Of a DNA stretch of 64,000 bases, positions 22,646-35,053 are shown piece after piece (the stretch's first letter is position 1; each line of letters begins with the position of its first letter). The position numbers were made by a program, and so were the translations under genes. The stretch comes from Chara braunii (lineage: Eukaryota; Streptophyta; Charophyceae; Charales; Characeae). The stretch is taken from contig BFEA01000907.1 in assembly GCA_003427395.1 (NCBI GenBank), positions 219,572 to 283,571 on the forward strand, written 5' to 3'. The notes under the pieces were generated by a model. It was given only the letters and a program-made list of their open reading frames with translations. It was not told the origin of the DNA and made no database searches.

Positions 22646-23649
22646 CTATTCCTTCATCCGCTTCACAGCCTCTTCCTGATCTCCACCCCAAACCCATTCC
22701 TGGTCCTGACGTACCAGCTTTCTCAGATGCTCAGTCTTGGCGGCAAAGTTCTTTACGAAGCTCCTCCAGAACCCACAAGTGTCGAGAAAACTCCTTACGT
22801 CCTTTATCGAACGAAAAGGTACCGACCACTTCACGATTTTGTCTGTCTTCTTCACATCAGGTCTTGGACCATTCTCATTACAGACAAAACCCAAGATGGT
22901 CGCTTCCCTCATGCAGTGTTTGGACTTTGGGCCACTTGCTGTAAGGTTGTATTCTTCCAACAGGCTCAAGACCCGATCAAGGTCCTTGACATGCTTCGAG
23001 ACAAAACACCTTACTCCGGGCATTACTTCGTCTTCCTCTTTTTCTTTCAGGCTTTTGACCGCCAAGTCATCGATATAAGGTTGGGTGATTTGTGGACTAA
23101 TTGTCTGCATGACTCTAATCATGTGCCTTTGCACCATCGCCACTACATTCGTCCAGCCTTGAGGGGCTACATTCATATGAATTAGCCCTCTGGCGTATGC
23201 ATTGTCGTTACAGGCCTATCTGGCGGATATACAGGAAACTGGTCATACCCAGAGTAGAGGTCTATAAGTGAAATTATAGGCCTCCCTCCGCATGACTCTG
23301 ACAGCACGTCCGCGTTCGGCAGTCCTCCGGCGTCTCGCACTGTCACCGCGTTTAACCGCTGCAAATCTTGTACCTACCGAAGAGTCTCGTTCGGCTTGAC
23401 GAAGCAAAACCAGGGAGAAGCAGACGGCCCGCTGGAATAGTCAGCAACGTGCGTGCTCATCTTGCCGTCCAGGTAGTCCACCACCATCTTCTCCTCATCC
23501 GGGTTGGGATACTGCACGGCCCTTAGGTTCCATGGTTCGTGTGGGACCGTGTGGACCCGAATCATCAGAATCTTGTCCACATCCAGCCTCTCACGTTGAT
23601 CGTCATTAAAGGCGTAAGCGTGATGCCTCTTCTTCATTAACCCCACCAT
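22646..23649 (-). pseudogene. E2 reverse transcriptase
   Basis: Three pieces in order. 23649-23374 holds the finger domain (ending with SASPWFCFVKPNETLR). 23364-23182 holds the palm with SLIDLYSGYDQFPV (catalytic Asp). 23176-22646 holds QPYIDDLAVKS (YIDD, the two remaining Asp residues), then the thumb with ILGFVCNENGPRPDVKK and RSFLDTCGFWRSFVKNFA. All three catalytic aspartates remain. Breaks at 23370 and 23180 are stops or indels. Typical gypsy RT length and order; non-functional as it stands. Confidence 0.88.
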
Positions 23650-24114
23650 CAGAGCCTTCTTTTGGGGTGAAAGGAAGCCAGACTCTCCAATTATCAGCTT
23701 CCCTTCATTCTCATCGTTGACACGATATGAACCGCTTGCTGCTTGCTCTCACATGCATCGTATCAGTCCTCGTTCCTGCTAGTAATAGGCTTCCTCATCT
23801 TCAGTAACGAGCACGGGAACTGGGCGGCACTTCTTATCTACTGTTTTGTACCGCGTTTGGGAACCCTGCTTAAGCCGTGCCCTCAAAAAGGTCGGCTTGC
23901 GGTTTGTGCTTGTGCCATCGCAGAATTTCCCCTTCGAAAGCCGATAAATCAGCTCCACCTATCCCACCTGAGGGTTCTCCAAGATCTGCTCCCTCAGCGC
24001 CCTAATGGTCTTGGGACCCACCATGTCGTGCGCTGCCACTACTTCCATAACCTTATTTATATCAGTAAGGCTTAGTGTCAGCGCTTCGGCCCCTCCTTCC
24101 TCCTCAAGCAGCTC
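23650..24114 (-). pseudogene. E2 pol linker between protease and RT
   Basis: In the minus-strand sense a broken coding frame is visible: VVAAHDMVGPKTIRALREQI, then a stop, then LIYRLSKGKF, then RARLKQGSQTRYKTVDKK. It carries no catalytic motif but continues the polyprotein between the protease at 24115 and the RT fingers at 23649. At least two in-frame stops are present. Confidence 0.6.
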
Positions 24115-24567
24115 TTAGAGTCTCCGCTCCTCGTTCTCCGATTCCTCGAAGGTGAACGAGCCGAGATTAGGCCTATTCCTCTCGCTCCCTGGCCTCGTGT
24201 TTCGGCAGGTAATAAGTTCGTAGTTCCCATAGGTCGGGTCACACAAGAGTAGGATCATCGTCCCATCGTGCTTATTAAAGATCAGAGTTCCCATTCGGCA
24301 CAGAAACGATCTCCCCAAGAGGATAAAATGGTCGACATCTGACATGACGAAGAAACAAGTCACTGTCCGTACCTTGCCAATTTCTACGATCACATTGGAT
24401 GTCGTGCCACAAAAGACAACCTTGCAATTGGCGCCATGTAGCATGCCGTGGTCCGAACGGTCGATCTCCATTCCCAGCATTATCGCTTTCCTTTCTCGGA
24501 TGATGTTCGTCTCTGCACCCGTATCCACCATTCCACTGCACTTCTGGTCCCTCACCACCAAATCCAC
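24115..24567 (-). CDS. E2 aspartic protease
   Basis: A 150-codon frame starting MDLVVRDQKCSGMVDTGAET. The Asp-Thr-Gly-Ala triad at residues 15-18 is intact, unlike in E1. The flap region and a second conserved part (FILLGRSFLCRMG, matching the ILG helix of retropepsins) are present at about residues 80-95. It abuts the Gag frame at 24568 and is followed by the linker to RT. The protease cuts Gag-Pol into mature proteins. This piece is one of the better-preserved parts of E2. Confidence 0.85.
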   Translation of the reverse strand: MDLVVRDQKCSGMVDTGAETNIIRERKAIMLGMEIDRSDHGMLHGANCKVVFCGTTSNVIVEIGKVRTVTCFFVMSDVDHFILLGRSFLCRMGTLIFNKHDGTMILLLCDPTYGNYELITCRNTRPGSERNRPNLGSFTFEESENEERRL

Positions 24568-27049
24568 CTAGCCACACGCCACACACTTCCAGTCCATCCT
24601 CGTCCCTGCTTCAGTCCACTCTACCTCCCTTGGCAGGATCGTACTCAGGTGGACATTGGGCACTAACCTCCGCGAGAGCCGCCCTTTCAAACCATCACGG
24701 AGCCTTGGGGCTGACGCCAAAATGTCCTTCAAGTTCATTAGGTCATTGTGGCCTTCCAGGAGCCTGTCTACCATCCTTTCCACATCAAAACCCTCTTCCA
24801 GCCGAACCGCGTACTTCTTCCTCTTATGTACGCTGCCAGGTTGGCTTGGATCATCCTCCTCCTGAACCCCTCTCTTTCCGGCCCTCAGCTCCGCCTGCCG
24901 GTCTTCCTCGTGTCCGAGCCTCTCATCCTCCTCATCGTCATCCTCCTCATCCTCTTTCGGGGCTTCCATTACCTCTTTCCTGCGTTCGGGCTCAAGTTCC
25001 TTTCGAGGGGGCGCCTGACTAGGCGCCTGGCTGGGCACTTGACTGATTCCAGCCTTGTTCTGACTTCTGGTCCGTGCCGCCTGTGGCACTCTTCCATGCG
25101 ACGTGGGGGGCCTATAGGTCATCCCCGACCTAGGGCCTGACCCCACAGTCGCAACCCTTGGGTACCCTTGTTGCCCCGTCGACGACTCGGGTCCGGACTC
25201 ATAGAGGAAGTCTTCAGGGAGGTTGTCCCTCCACTCCTGGGTCTCATCACACAAACTCTTTAACTTTTGCTGGTACCCGCCCACTTTCTCCAGCAAGTCC
25301 TCCATCTTCTCCAGGATTGTTACTGTCGGCCCTCCCTCCTCTCTCAAATCCTCATCATCCGACTCCACGACTATCGGTTCTTCCTTTATAGTCCCTGCCT
25401 TTAGTCGCTGAGTCACCTCCTCGCTTTCTCCCGCAACCTCCTCGACCCTTACTGTCGGGTCCTCGCTTTCCTGCCACATCCTGAACATCGTCGGGGGTGT
25501 TGGTCCTGCCGACGCCCGCCTTTGGGCCTCCTGCCTGACTCCACCTAGAGTCTTTGGGTCAATATACTTCCCAAATTTATCGTATATATCCCTGTCCATA
25601 TTGGTGGAAATCAACCCGGAAAGCTCATCATCCCTTCGCCCTTGGCAAAATCGTATAGTGTAGCCTTGATAACCACAATGCCGGCAGATGGCATTCCGCC
25701 AATCGAAGCGGGGCCTTCCATACCCTTGGCCCCCTTCCTGACCATCTTGGCCTCCTTGGTCCTGGCCCCCTTGGCCATTCCATCCACCGCCACGACCCCC
25801 GCCGTTCCTTCCTTGGCCTCGGCCACCCCCTCCTCGACCTCCCTGGCCTCGACCTCCATTGCTCTGCCCACCTTGCCCTTGGTTCCCTCCTCCCGCCACG
25901 CTAGCCTGCGACACCTGCTGCGAGGGTGGAGGTTGGGCCACGAATTGACCCTGGGCTGCTGGAAAACTTGGCGGTCCCGCACTCGCCAGTGGGCCTGAAT
26001 AGGGAACCATCGGCCCTGGGGAAACTTGGCCCCCTCCCCACGAGTTACATTGATTATATGGGGGCCAGGGCACCATTGGGTAACAGGGAAGCCAGTGCCC
26101 ATATGTTGCTGGTGGCCCCATTAGTGAGGGCCCTGCTGACATGGACGCACTCCCGGCCGTAGCCGGGGGCACCACAATCGTTTGTGGGATCTGACCCTTT
26201 CCAGAGCCCTGCCCGCCTGTCAATAAATTGCGTTGTTTGTGCTGCGCCTTGGTCAGGACCTGGGAACCCGTTTCCTCCCCACCGTAGTCCTCGTGTCCGG
26301 TCTCCTCGTCCACCACCTCCGACACATGACCTTGGACCACGGTCACCACCTTCTTCTGCACCTCGGCATCCTTGTCGTAACCCAACTCTGCCAGCACGTC
26401 CGTGACGATCCTCTTTACTCCAGGGGTCCCAGATGCGGTGGCGTCCCTTTCCTTCCTCTTCCGCCTTTGTAGGCGCATTTGGTGCTGCTCTACCTGGTCC
26501 AAACTTCCATCCTCCACTCCCTTGTCAATAGTAGTGCAAGTGAGCGTCGCACTTCCACCCCCGTGGCTCGTCAGCTCCGAAGCTTCTGAGGCAGTGAGCA
26601 ATCCCAACAAGATAGCGCATTGTGCTTCTTCAGAAATCCCTTGCCTTTTTCTTAAACTCTTGCACAAATGCCCCGATTGTGGTGAAGTCATCCTTGTTCA
26701 TGACCTCCAATTCTGATGTAGTTAGCAGACCATCACCCAGACTATACTTCCTTTGCATTCCATCCCTGAACCTTGCCCAAATACCATTGGTGGCATCCAC
26801 AACCTTGCCCACTTCTTGATGATGCCCATGGAGGACGTACCTCAAAATCCGCTGGAATTTTACTTCATCTTACAGCCCCACTAGCGCTTGCTCAACCAGA
26901 TCCAGACAATCGGAGAACCACTCTTCATTGAAGTGGATCGTATCAACCTTCGGAACATTGCTCGGCGCCCTTTCTCGCCTGTCCAGGGCTTCGATAAGAT
27001 CGTCGAGCGTCGGGACCTTTCTTGAACCGGCGCCTACACCTCCCGGCAT
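24568..27049 (-). pseudogene. gag: E2 Gag (capsid and nucleocapsid)
   Basis: The likely start is the ATG at 27049 (MPGGVGAGSRKVPTLDDLIE), about 400 bases after the primer site. The capsid part is split: 27049-26870, then 26845-26630 (HHQEVGKVVDATNGIWARFR), then 26691-24568. The long last piece has a Gln/Gly-rich region (GRGQGGRGGGGRGQGRNGGG), then CRHCGYQGYTIRFC. This is a zinc knuckle whose histidine is tyrosine, a single C-to-T change that should weaken zinc binding. An acidic, coiled segment (EDLLEKVGGYQQKLKSLCDE) and a basic tail follow. Stops and frameshifts separate the pieces. Confidence 0.85.
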
Positions 27050-27442
27050 CTTGACCGGCTGCTCCTTTCTTAACTTCCCAGTATACAAAAAAAAATAGAG
27101 AACTTCATTCAGCAACCTGACTTTACATACTTTTATCAGGCGCCCTATATCACCCCTATACACCCTTAGTCTAACAGACACCACTCCTATTCCTAGGTTT
27201 ACCTCGATAGAGTCTGCTCCCACCATAGGACTTCCTATGCAACCCTTTCAATCATACAATCAAGTCATATTACCAATCTAAATCACTAACAATTAAACCT
27301 TTCGCACATAACCACGTAAGTCACCATCGGTCCGACACTGCACGGGGCAGCGCGGGACCCTCCATACCTCCATTATATGCATAATCCTCTCGATCCAATA
27401 CCCGGATGTCGCTCCACCAGGGATAATGGTAGGCTTCCGTTA

Positions 27443-27460
27443 TCCCCGACAACGACGCCA
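27443..27460 (-). promoter_or_regulatory. E2 primer-binding site (tRNA-Asp type)
   Basis: Two bases inside the 5' LTR end the minus strand reads TGGCGTCGTTGTCGGGGA. The plant tRNA-Asp primer site known from several Ty3/gypsy lineages is TGGCGCCGTTGCCGGGGA; only two bases differ, both C to T. Its position fixes 27463-35060 as an LTR rather than a segmental duplication and fixes the element strand. Confidence 0.82.
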
Positions 27461-27544
27461 CCTGTCGGGCGCATCGGTCTGGCACCGCACGGGAAGCGCA
27501 GGACCCTCCCGACCGCGTCACGCAGGAGTTGGTTTTTAATCCTC

Positions 27545-27545
<1 letters not shown>

Positions 27546-27602
<57 letters not shown>
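27546..27602. repeat. (AT)n microsatellite expanded in the 5' LTR
   Basis: About 28 AT units. The matching place in the 3' LTR (8399-8408) has only about four, so the run grew after the element inserted, since the two LTRs start identical. Confidence 0.9.
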
Positions 27603-27604
<2 letters not shown>

Positions 27605-29319
27605 AGCTTCCGCAAGCTGCTCCAGCCAAGTGCGTCAGCCAGAACTCTCGCGAACCCCTACGACAAGATAGGGCCTACGCGAGGCACGACTTACCTCCAC
27701 CTTGCGGGAGCTATCACCTCCCTTCGGTGGGCGTATCCCCCTTGAGCTACCAGTCCACAGTACGAAAGCTAATCAGTTGCAATCGCAGAGGTGGACCACC
27801 CGAGGGCGTTTCTCGTTCGATGTAGCATAGGGGGTACGCGCGGTAATACGTCTCTATCGGACCCGCACGCGAGCGGCGAACCGGCATCTTGGGGGGCTGA
27901 GGTCCCAAGCGTGGCTCATCACCGGTTGATTAGGACGCATCCCACTCACCACGCATACACCACTCTACAATCATAAACACAGAAACACACACACACACAC
28001 ACACACACGAAATGACACAAAACAAACAACCCGACAACACTCCTAGTCCCTCAGTAGCCATTCCATAACTTTCTGACGCGAAAATCAGATAGGCGTCGCG
28101 CACGAGACTTAATATAAAACTGCGCGGAAGCAGGACCTTCTTATATCGACTCGCAATGCCAACGTATGCAAGCAGTCACGAAGATGACGTACTATGCAGT
28201 GCCCATAATCAGGCGGTCCCTCGTGGATCCGAGTACCGCTTATGACACTCAAGTGTCAGACTCGAAGTGTCGCGTGGGTCTACTCCCTCACGACATTGTA
28301 CGACTGAAGGAATAGTCATCCGACCGCCGCGAGACCTCCGGCCTTTGGCCTAAGCCTCTCGGCTCGCGGGGCAAATAGGCTCTGCGCGGGGGGGGATTCC
28401 TTCCCTGCAGAGTCTAGGGCCTGGGATGTCCTAGACAAGGACCTCGAATCCCGGCCCAGGACCAACGTCGGACTAAGAACGTTCAAGAAGCATACAAACA
28501 AATTAGAGGGGGGGTCTTTTCCCTGTTCTCAATCTCAACCCCTAATAAAACCCTTAGTACGCGGTCCCCTCAGGCCACGCGAACATCCAGCGTAGGTACA
28601 CGTACATACATAAATATATATACAGGTAAGGGAACAAGTACGTGACGATCACTTCTCACAATCACACCGGGGCTCCTTACAACCATATATATGTGTGTGA
28701 TCGCAGACAGTCCAATCCAAAATCCGAACCACAGTACATACTTGCAATCACATCAAAGAGTCAAATAAAAGTCCAGGCACTACCCGGAGTCAACCCCAAC
28801 CACTTTCTATACTCATACCCTTCGCTTTAGCCATGCAAACCCCAGCCTCTTGTCCAACCAACCATAATTAAATACTCAGTACCTTTGTTAAATGGCCATT
28901 CAAGAAAAGTCCGGGTGAAACCTTAACAAAACAATAAAATCACCAGGGCTAAAACCTTTTAGGTTGAGTATTGAGGATGAGTTGGAATTGAGTCATAAAC
29001 CGACGGATCGGCCACCGACCTGTTATCAGTGATAACAGAAGATGATCCAATTAGGATCAAGCAGAAACTAGCCCAAAATCCTGAATCAATCGATTAAGAG
29101 GACCTGTAACACATGACAGGCCAATCCCCCAAGCTAAGTCTATAAGTCGAGGGAGAATAATCCCCTTATCACGATCTCACTCAAACCATCCTAATTAACT
29201 AATGTCTAGGTCTACTTCTAAGCAAGTGCCAAAGAAAAGGTAGACCCTGACAGAATATCCCCTATATAGAGTGGATTCTCCAGAATCACCACTTGTCAAA
29301 ATATAATCTAACTCCTCTA

Positions 29320-29860
29320 AACTAAGAAAATTTCGGCAGCGCTTCCCGTTGGAAAAGTGTCATCGCAGAATTTATACTAGCTTAAAAATCAAACTTTTAA
29401 TTCTAGAAAGTCAAAATTTTGTGTAACTCCCTGAATTAGTAAAAATTTGGGCAACACTTCCTTTAGAAGGGGAGACTTCCCTGATTTATACTAAGACAGA
29501 CATGAAATCAAACATAAAATCTGAGTTCAACCAAGATAAAATTTAACTATCTCCTTAGATCTGTAGAAATTTCGGCAGCGCTTCCCGTAGAAAAAGTGTT
29601 ATTCCAGAATTTATACAGAGCTAAGTTTGAAATCTGAAATGACTTTGATTTTTCAAGGTCTAATTTTGTCTAACTTCCTAACTTAGCAAAAATTTGGGCA
29701 GCAATCCCTTTAGACAATGAGGTTTCTCGTATTTTTACTAAGTCAAAAAGTCAGAAAAGCAGGACCCTGAAAAGACAAAGTCTAACTGACTCCTTGGTTT
29801 TGTAGAAATTTCGGCAGCGCTTTCCGTAGAAAAAGTGGCTTACTAAGATTTATACAAAGA
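29320..29860 (-). repeat. Array of about 120-bp long stem-loop units, 5' LTR
   Basis: Five units, the same alternating pair of types as in the 3' LTR array at 10110-10660, with scattered base changes. AATTTCGGCAGCGCTT recurs at about 29330, 29568 and 29808. Confidence 0.7.
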
Positions 29861-30139
29861 CCAAGCATAATAAAAGATCCCAGAAAAAACAGAAATTGAT
29901 CTAAGTAAAAAAAACATAGCTTAAAAAATGCAGGAATTGAAACTAATTCCTATGACTCTAGCACGTGGCGAGCAACTGAAGTAACTACCTATCAAACTGA
30001 AACTCAGATCAGATAGTCATCTCACTCAGCCACATGCAAGCCAAACCACAAAGGTAAGTGCTCTCACCATCCCAAGTTTATCTGAACAAACAATAGTTCA
30101 TAATCCTTTAAATGATTTAACCCCTTATACCCAGCTTAC

Positions 30140-31085
30140 GTAAGGCATAAGGTCCTGACACACAAACTTATGGAATGTGCCTTACTTAGCCAGACATAAA
30201 GTCAGGCCACCCAAACTTATGGAATGAGCCTAACTTAGCCAAAGAATATACAAAAAACAGAGGGCACAACTACATTTCTCTTCTTTGGGCATCTGACTAG
30301 GTCATCATAGTCGCCCAAAACTGCTTAAATAGCCATCATAGTCGCCAAAGTTGTATATATCTCTCTGAACTTAATCTTTAAAGTGGGCGTAGGATTGAAC
30401 CATTCATCTTAGAAATAATGCTCATCCGACCCAAATTACCTTCAATTTTACTCTTAATTAATACTCTCTTCAGTTTTTGATAAGCTATAGTAAGGTCACC
30501 CAAACTTATGGGATCCTGCCTGACTAGCCTGTTCATAGGTAAAAATAATAATAAAATATAGTCAAATTATAACATTTGGTTCCAACTTTGAATCAGACCA
30601 CCTGAACTTACAAAACAGTCTGACTCTCTGTCTGATTCGTTTCTCTCTGATCCAACCTAAGCGTGGCATTGGGCTAGATGACCTAAACTTATAATGATAT
30701 GCCCTTTGTCAAGTTCATTTTTTCAAAATAAAACAGGAAGAGGTTGAGCCACCTAAACTTATAGAACGACTCAGACCTCCTCGTTCAAAACCAAATAAAC
30801 AAAGGAAACCCCAAAATGAAACAAGGCAATCAAGGCACATGAACTTACAGAACATCTTGGCCCCTGAAAAAGTCAATCACAAGCAACACTCGCAACCAGA
30901 CCACCTAAACTTATAGAATAGTCCGGTCCTCAAGGCAATCCCACAACACCAAGTCTCCCCAAACTTATGGGGACTTGCCAACCTTCAAAGCAATCAGACC
31001 ACCTAAACTTATAGAACGGTCTGACGCCCCATACAATCCAAAATAGCGCATAGCACCGAGTCTCCCCAAACTTATGAGGACTTTC
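30140..31085 (-). repeat. Tandem short stem-loops, 5' LTR
   Basis: The counterpart of 10940-11885 with the same cores and arms. The unit near 30745 reads GAGGTTGAG before the core and CTCAGACCTC after it, a better stem than the copy near 11535 (CTCAGGCTTC). One unit near 30410 has the alternative CATTCATCTTAGAAA core. Confidence 0.72.
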
Positions 31086-34000
31086 TTGCCTTAAACGACC
31101 CAGTCAAATCTCACGCAAAACTTCCTTCCTCCCAACCTTCCCCCCAGATACAATCCCTTTTTGTTCACTATATGCTTTCATGTAATTAATAAACTGAAAC
31201 TGAGATTGCACAAACATTCTTTTATTTAGTCTGAATTTGTGTCTTGACAGTAAAACTCAGAGTCAAAGTATAATGCGAACAGTACACTCAGTCAAAACAC
31301 AATAGGTAGTACAGATAACGTTATAATCTGGGTTTATAGAGGGGGATGGAAGGTTACCTTTCAGTTCCCTGCCCCAGAACTCCTCCTAAGTTCCGGCAGA
31401 GCTCCCACAATCGGTGGGGTAACCTCGCACGTAGGCCTTGCTGCGGTCCTACGGGTTGCAATCCCGCCTGCCGCCTTCCTCTCAGATCAGGACTAAACTT
31501 AGAGTAAAAAGGGCAAAAGATAAAGGGTCTGAGACTCTCGAGATACAAGAGGGGTACAACTCAACTCTCAGGAGAGGGCCTTGATACCTTCACTCGCCTG
31601 AGGGCCCCGCAATGATGGCCAAATCACGCAGCTGCTGCTGGTCAAACTGAAGTCAAACTGCCGGCAACCGAGTCGCAGCGATAACCCCCTTCAAAGTCCG
31701 ACTACTCCTCTAAGTCCCAGCACCCCTCCTTAGACCAATTCCTGCTACACAGCAACCTGAAGCAATCTGTAACGGCCAACGGCACCCAGCAGCAGCTTGC
31801 AACAACATCTACATAGGCCAAAACAATAGGCTCACGGACCAAATCGCCATCATGCTAAATAGTTGCAGTCTCTTTCCTCGGAATCCAACTGCCGCTGTGC
31901 ACCCCGAAGAGGTGGTGGTCAGGAAGTTCACGCTCCACCGTCAACCATAACCGCCACCCATGGTTCCCGCGGCAAAGCCAGTAAGGCACAGCAGGTGCAA
32001 CATGCCATCCAAAAGGTAAGACAATATTCCACGGTTGACTTCTGGCTACGCCGGCTAAAGGAATGGGCGGCCCGCACGTTAGCAGGTAGGATCTGCAGCC
32101 TCCCCAATCGCTCCTCATTCCTTCTTTCTGCTGGTGAGTAGCGTACCAGCCCACAGATAATCCCACAACCCAACCAGATGTGCCCTCAAGCCCCGCAACT
32201 TGCCCCACACCCTCTTTCTCGATGCAGCAAGGTCGTCGCTCTGTTGACGATCAGCCTAGCAACAGCAACAGTCACAGGAGTTCAATGAGCACAACGAGTG
32301 CTTGATTCTATGGTGACCTAGTGGCACCGTAAGCAGTAAGCATGAGCAGCAACCCCTTAACAACCACAGTGGTCCAGTCTCGACTACCAGCGTTATGCAG
32401 CCAGGTTTTGCGTACAATGTTTACCTGACCGCCGTTCCACAGTCTTTGCGGCTTGTCTCACTCTGCTCCTGTTCAAGGGACTGGGCAATACCCAGATCTG
32501 TAGATAATAGCTGGACTTGGGCTGGTTTACACCGCAGGATGGGCTGCTTACTGGCTATAGGATCAGTTCGCAGGCAAGCTTCAACCTCACTGCTCGCCCC
32601 CAGCTTGTGTTTGGCCTCTCATTCTTCTTGTTCGACTGGTTACGTAATATACCGACTAGTGAATATGTATACGGCCCCATCGGTCTTCTTTCCTCGTTAC
32701 TCCGCTTGATGGGAAGAGCACTGCGCCGACTCACCGGTAAGTCCCTCGTCTCTACCTCCCCCTTTGTCTCTGCTCGACTCTCCTTTTGCCCATCGCCTCA
32801 CTCTCTCTCTCTCTCTCTGAGCAGAGTCGAAGTGGGTTCTTCGATATGGGACGAACAAGGTCGCCGTGAATCTATCGCAAGTCGGAGGCCAGGTGCATTC
32901 GTGGACCGGCTTGGCTGCGCGGATGAGCTTCTCTCCCCGGACAGACAGGATGGGCGGCACACCGTGCTCATGTAAGTCTTCAACCCCGCGACTCGCCTCC
33001 CACTACCTCCATAAACCAGAATGAGCAAAATCGAATGAATCCTCCGCTAGAACACGGAAAAATACATTACTTTTTCAAAGCTCCTCTCTCCTGGCGCAGT
33101 TTGATTCTCCCTAGCTTAGAAGCCACAACTCTTTTCCTAAATCTGTCTCCACTATCCAATTTGCAACATCCTAAAACCTCAGTCCCTACCTTTTCCCCAC
33201 CTAAATCCATCGAAGATGAACTAGAGTCTTCATCTCCTACCTTCGCCATCTCCTTCTCCCGTTACCTTCGCACGGTCTATTTCCCTCCTACTGCCATTCC
33301 TAGTCATCCACACGCCAAACTAGCCCCACTAATTGATTGGAAAACCCTCACTTAGAATCCTACCTCGCCCGATTCTATAAGGAATAGGGGGAGATATCAA
33401 ATTTTCTCCTCCTATCATATCTGCTTTCCCGCCATAGCCACCACCGCGCACCGTGTTTCTTTCTAACCTCCATTTCTAGTCATCCTCCCCCCACTCTGGT
33501 TTCACCAACGAGGTCACCTCGTCCAAGAACTATTGAAAATGAGTCTCGATTTGCCCGATTCTGTCGAGAATCGGACGGTTTACTCGCTTTTTCCTCTCAC
33601 CTTCCTCCTTCACCGCTTGGCCATCGCCAACTCGGCGCACAAACGTTTCTTCCTAGCCCGCTACTTACTAATCCATTGTCAAATCTAACATAACCAACGC
33701 GTTCGCCCGGGGCAAGAACCCCCGAATCACCTCTTTGCCTACCCAAAACCACCCTCAATCGCATGCGGTCCTTCTTCCCTGCTGCGCTCGGGCTTGCAAC
33801 CCTCCATCTTCGTTTCCCTTTTCGTGCGTGCACCTAGCAAAGATCCCGTCCGGGTTCACTCCACTCTTTTTTCTCTACCTTTGCCTCCCACGCTACCTTC
33901 TTCTGCTTGCTTCTGGTACCTCTGCCAGTTCGGCGCCCAGACAACAGATCAGTCCTTCCTCTAGCGTAGCGGTACCTCCGGGCAGTTCTCTGCTGCCTCG

Positions 34001-35027
34001 GGATATACCGTTGGTCTCCCCCCCCCCCCTGCTTTCAGCTCTCTGACGCGAACTGGCCGGGTCCGCTGTCCAAAGAAATATGTCGTTCGCCTCCCCTCCG
34101 CCTACTGTTTTCACTAACTCGGGGAGAGGTTCTACGATCGGCCCCTCCAAAGGAGCTCGGTCCTAATGCTATCAGCCGACCTCTGGTCGGTATCGCCCAC
34201 CTGCTGTAGCAGGTACCCCGCCTGCTGGCTGGTGCGGCTCCCGCATGTCCCCTCGTTGGAGGCTTGCGCAAGGGGGTGGCTGCTATGGGGATCCCTGGAA
34301 CACCATACCGGGGTACCTCGGCGCAATCCCAAAATCAGTTCACGGCTGCACTCCAAGCCACGCTGCGAATACAACACACCCCCGCGCGACCTCATCGGAC
34401 CTGAAACGTGGGTCATATATATGACCGCGCTGTGGTGGCCATTAACTCCGACGCTGGTCTGGGTCAACGGCACGTCGGAGCAAGAAAAGAAATAAACAGA
34501 AGTACAGTGTTATAGAGAATTATCTGGGAAATACCACCACCCATCACACACCGCGGACAGCAAAATCAAGGGGGATAGCCCCACGAGGCCCTCGCCCCCT
34601 CGGTCTCGATCCTTGAACCCCTTCAATATAAGTCGGACGCCGTAACCGGTAATGCTAAATCCAAGTTCGGGTTTGGCTCCGGAGGATGCCTAAATAAACG
34701 GGTGCCGCGCGACGCGTAGGTTTATCGCGACGCTTTTCCAAGATCACATCGTCGTTGACGCCGTCCTCCGTACGTGAGCACAGGTCACGGGCAAGCGTAG
34801 TCTTTTTAATCCTAGTTTAATCAAAATTTTAAACTTGGTCGGCGCCCACGCCGACTCTTCAGTCATCAAAGATGAAAAGAGATCACGCACGCCCTAAGTC
34901 TACGTGCCCACACACTCTCTACTCCAATCGGTCACTCAGTCAACGTAACCCATAAACTCAGCCGCGCCTCGTGTGGTATACTTAAACTTTTAAACCAAGA
35001 CTATTTATGTCATTTGCAAAGACCAGG

Positions 35028-35053
35028 GTGGATACCCTTGTAAGGGTATTCGC
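35028..35053. repeat. 26-bp near-palindrome at the LTR outer end
   Basis: Arms GTGGATACCC and GGGTATTCGC, 8 bases in from the LTR terminus. Homologues: 15512-15537 in the 3' LTR and a perfect 26-bp palindrome at 47803-47828 in the reversed relative. Confidence 0.75.

Noticed and set aside
31430-31475. Possible tRNA T-arm (GGGTTGCAATCCCGCC)
   Set aside because: The rest of the cloverleaf and a matching A-box are missing; it is a conserved LTR piece also seen near 61455.
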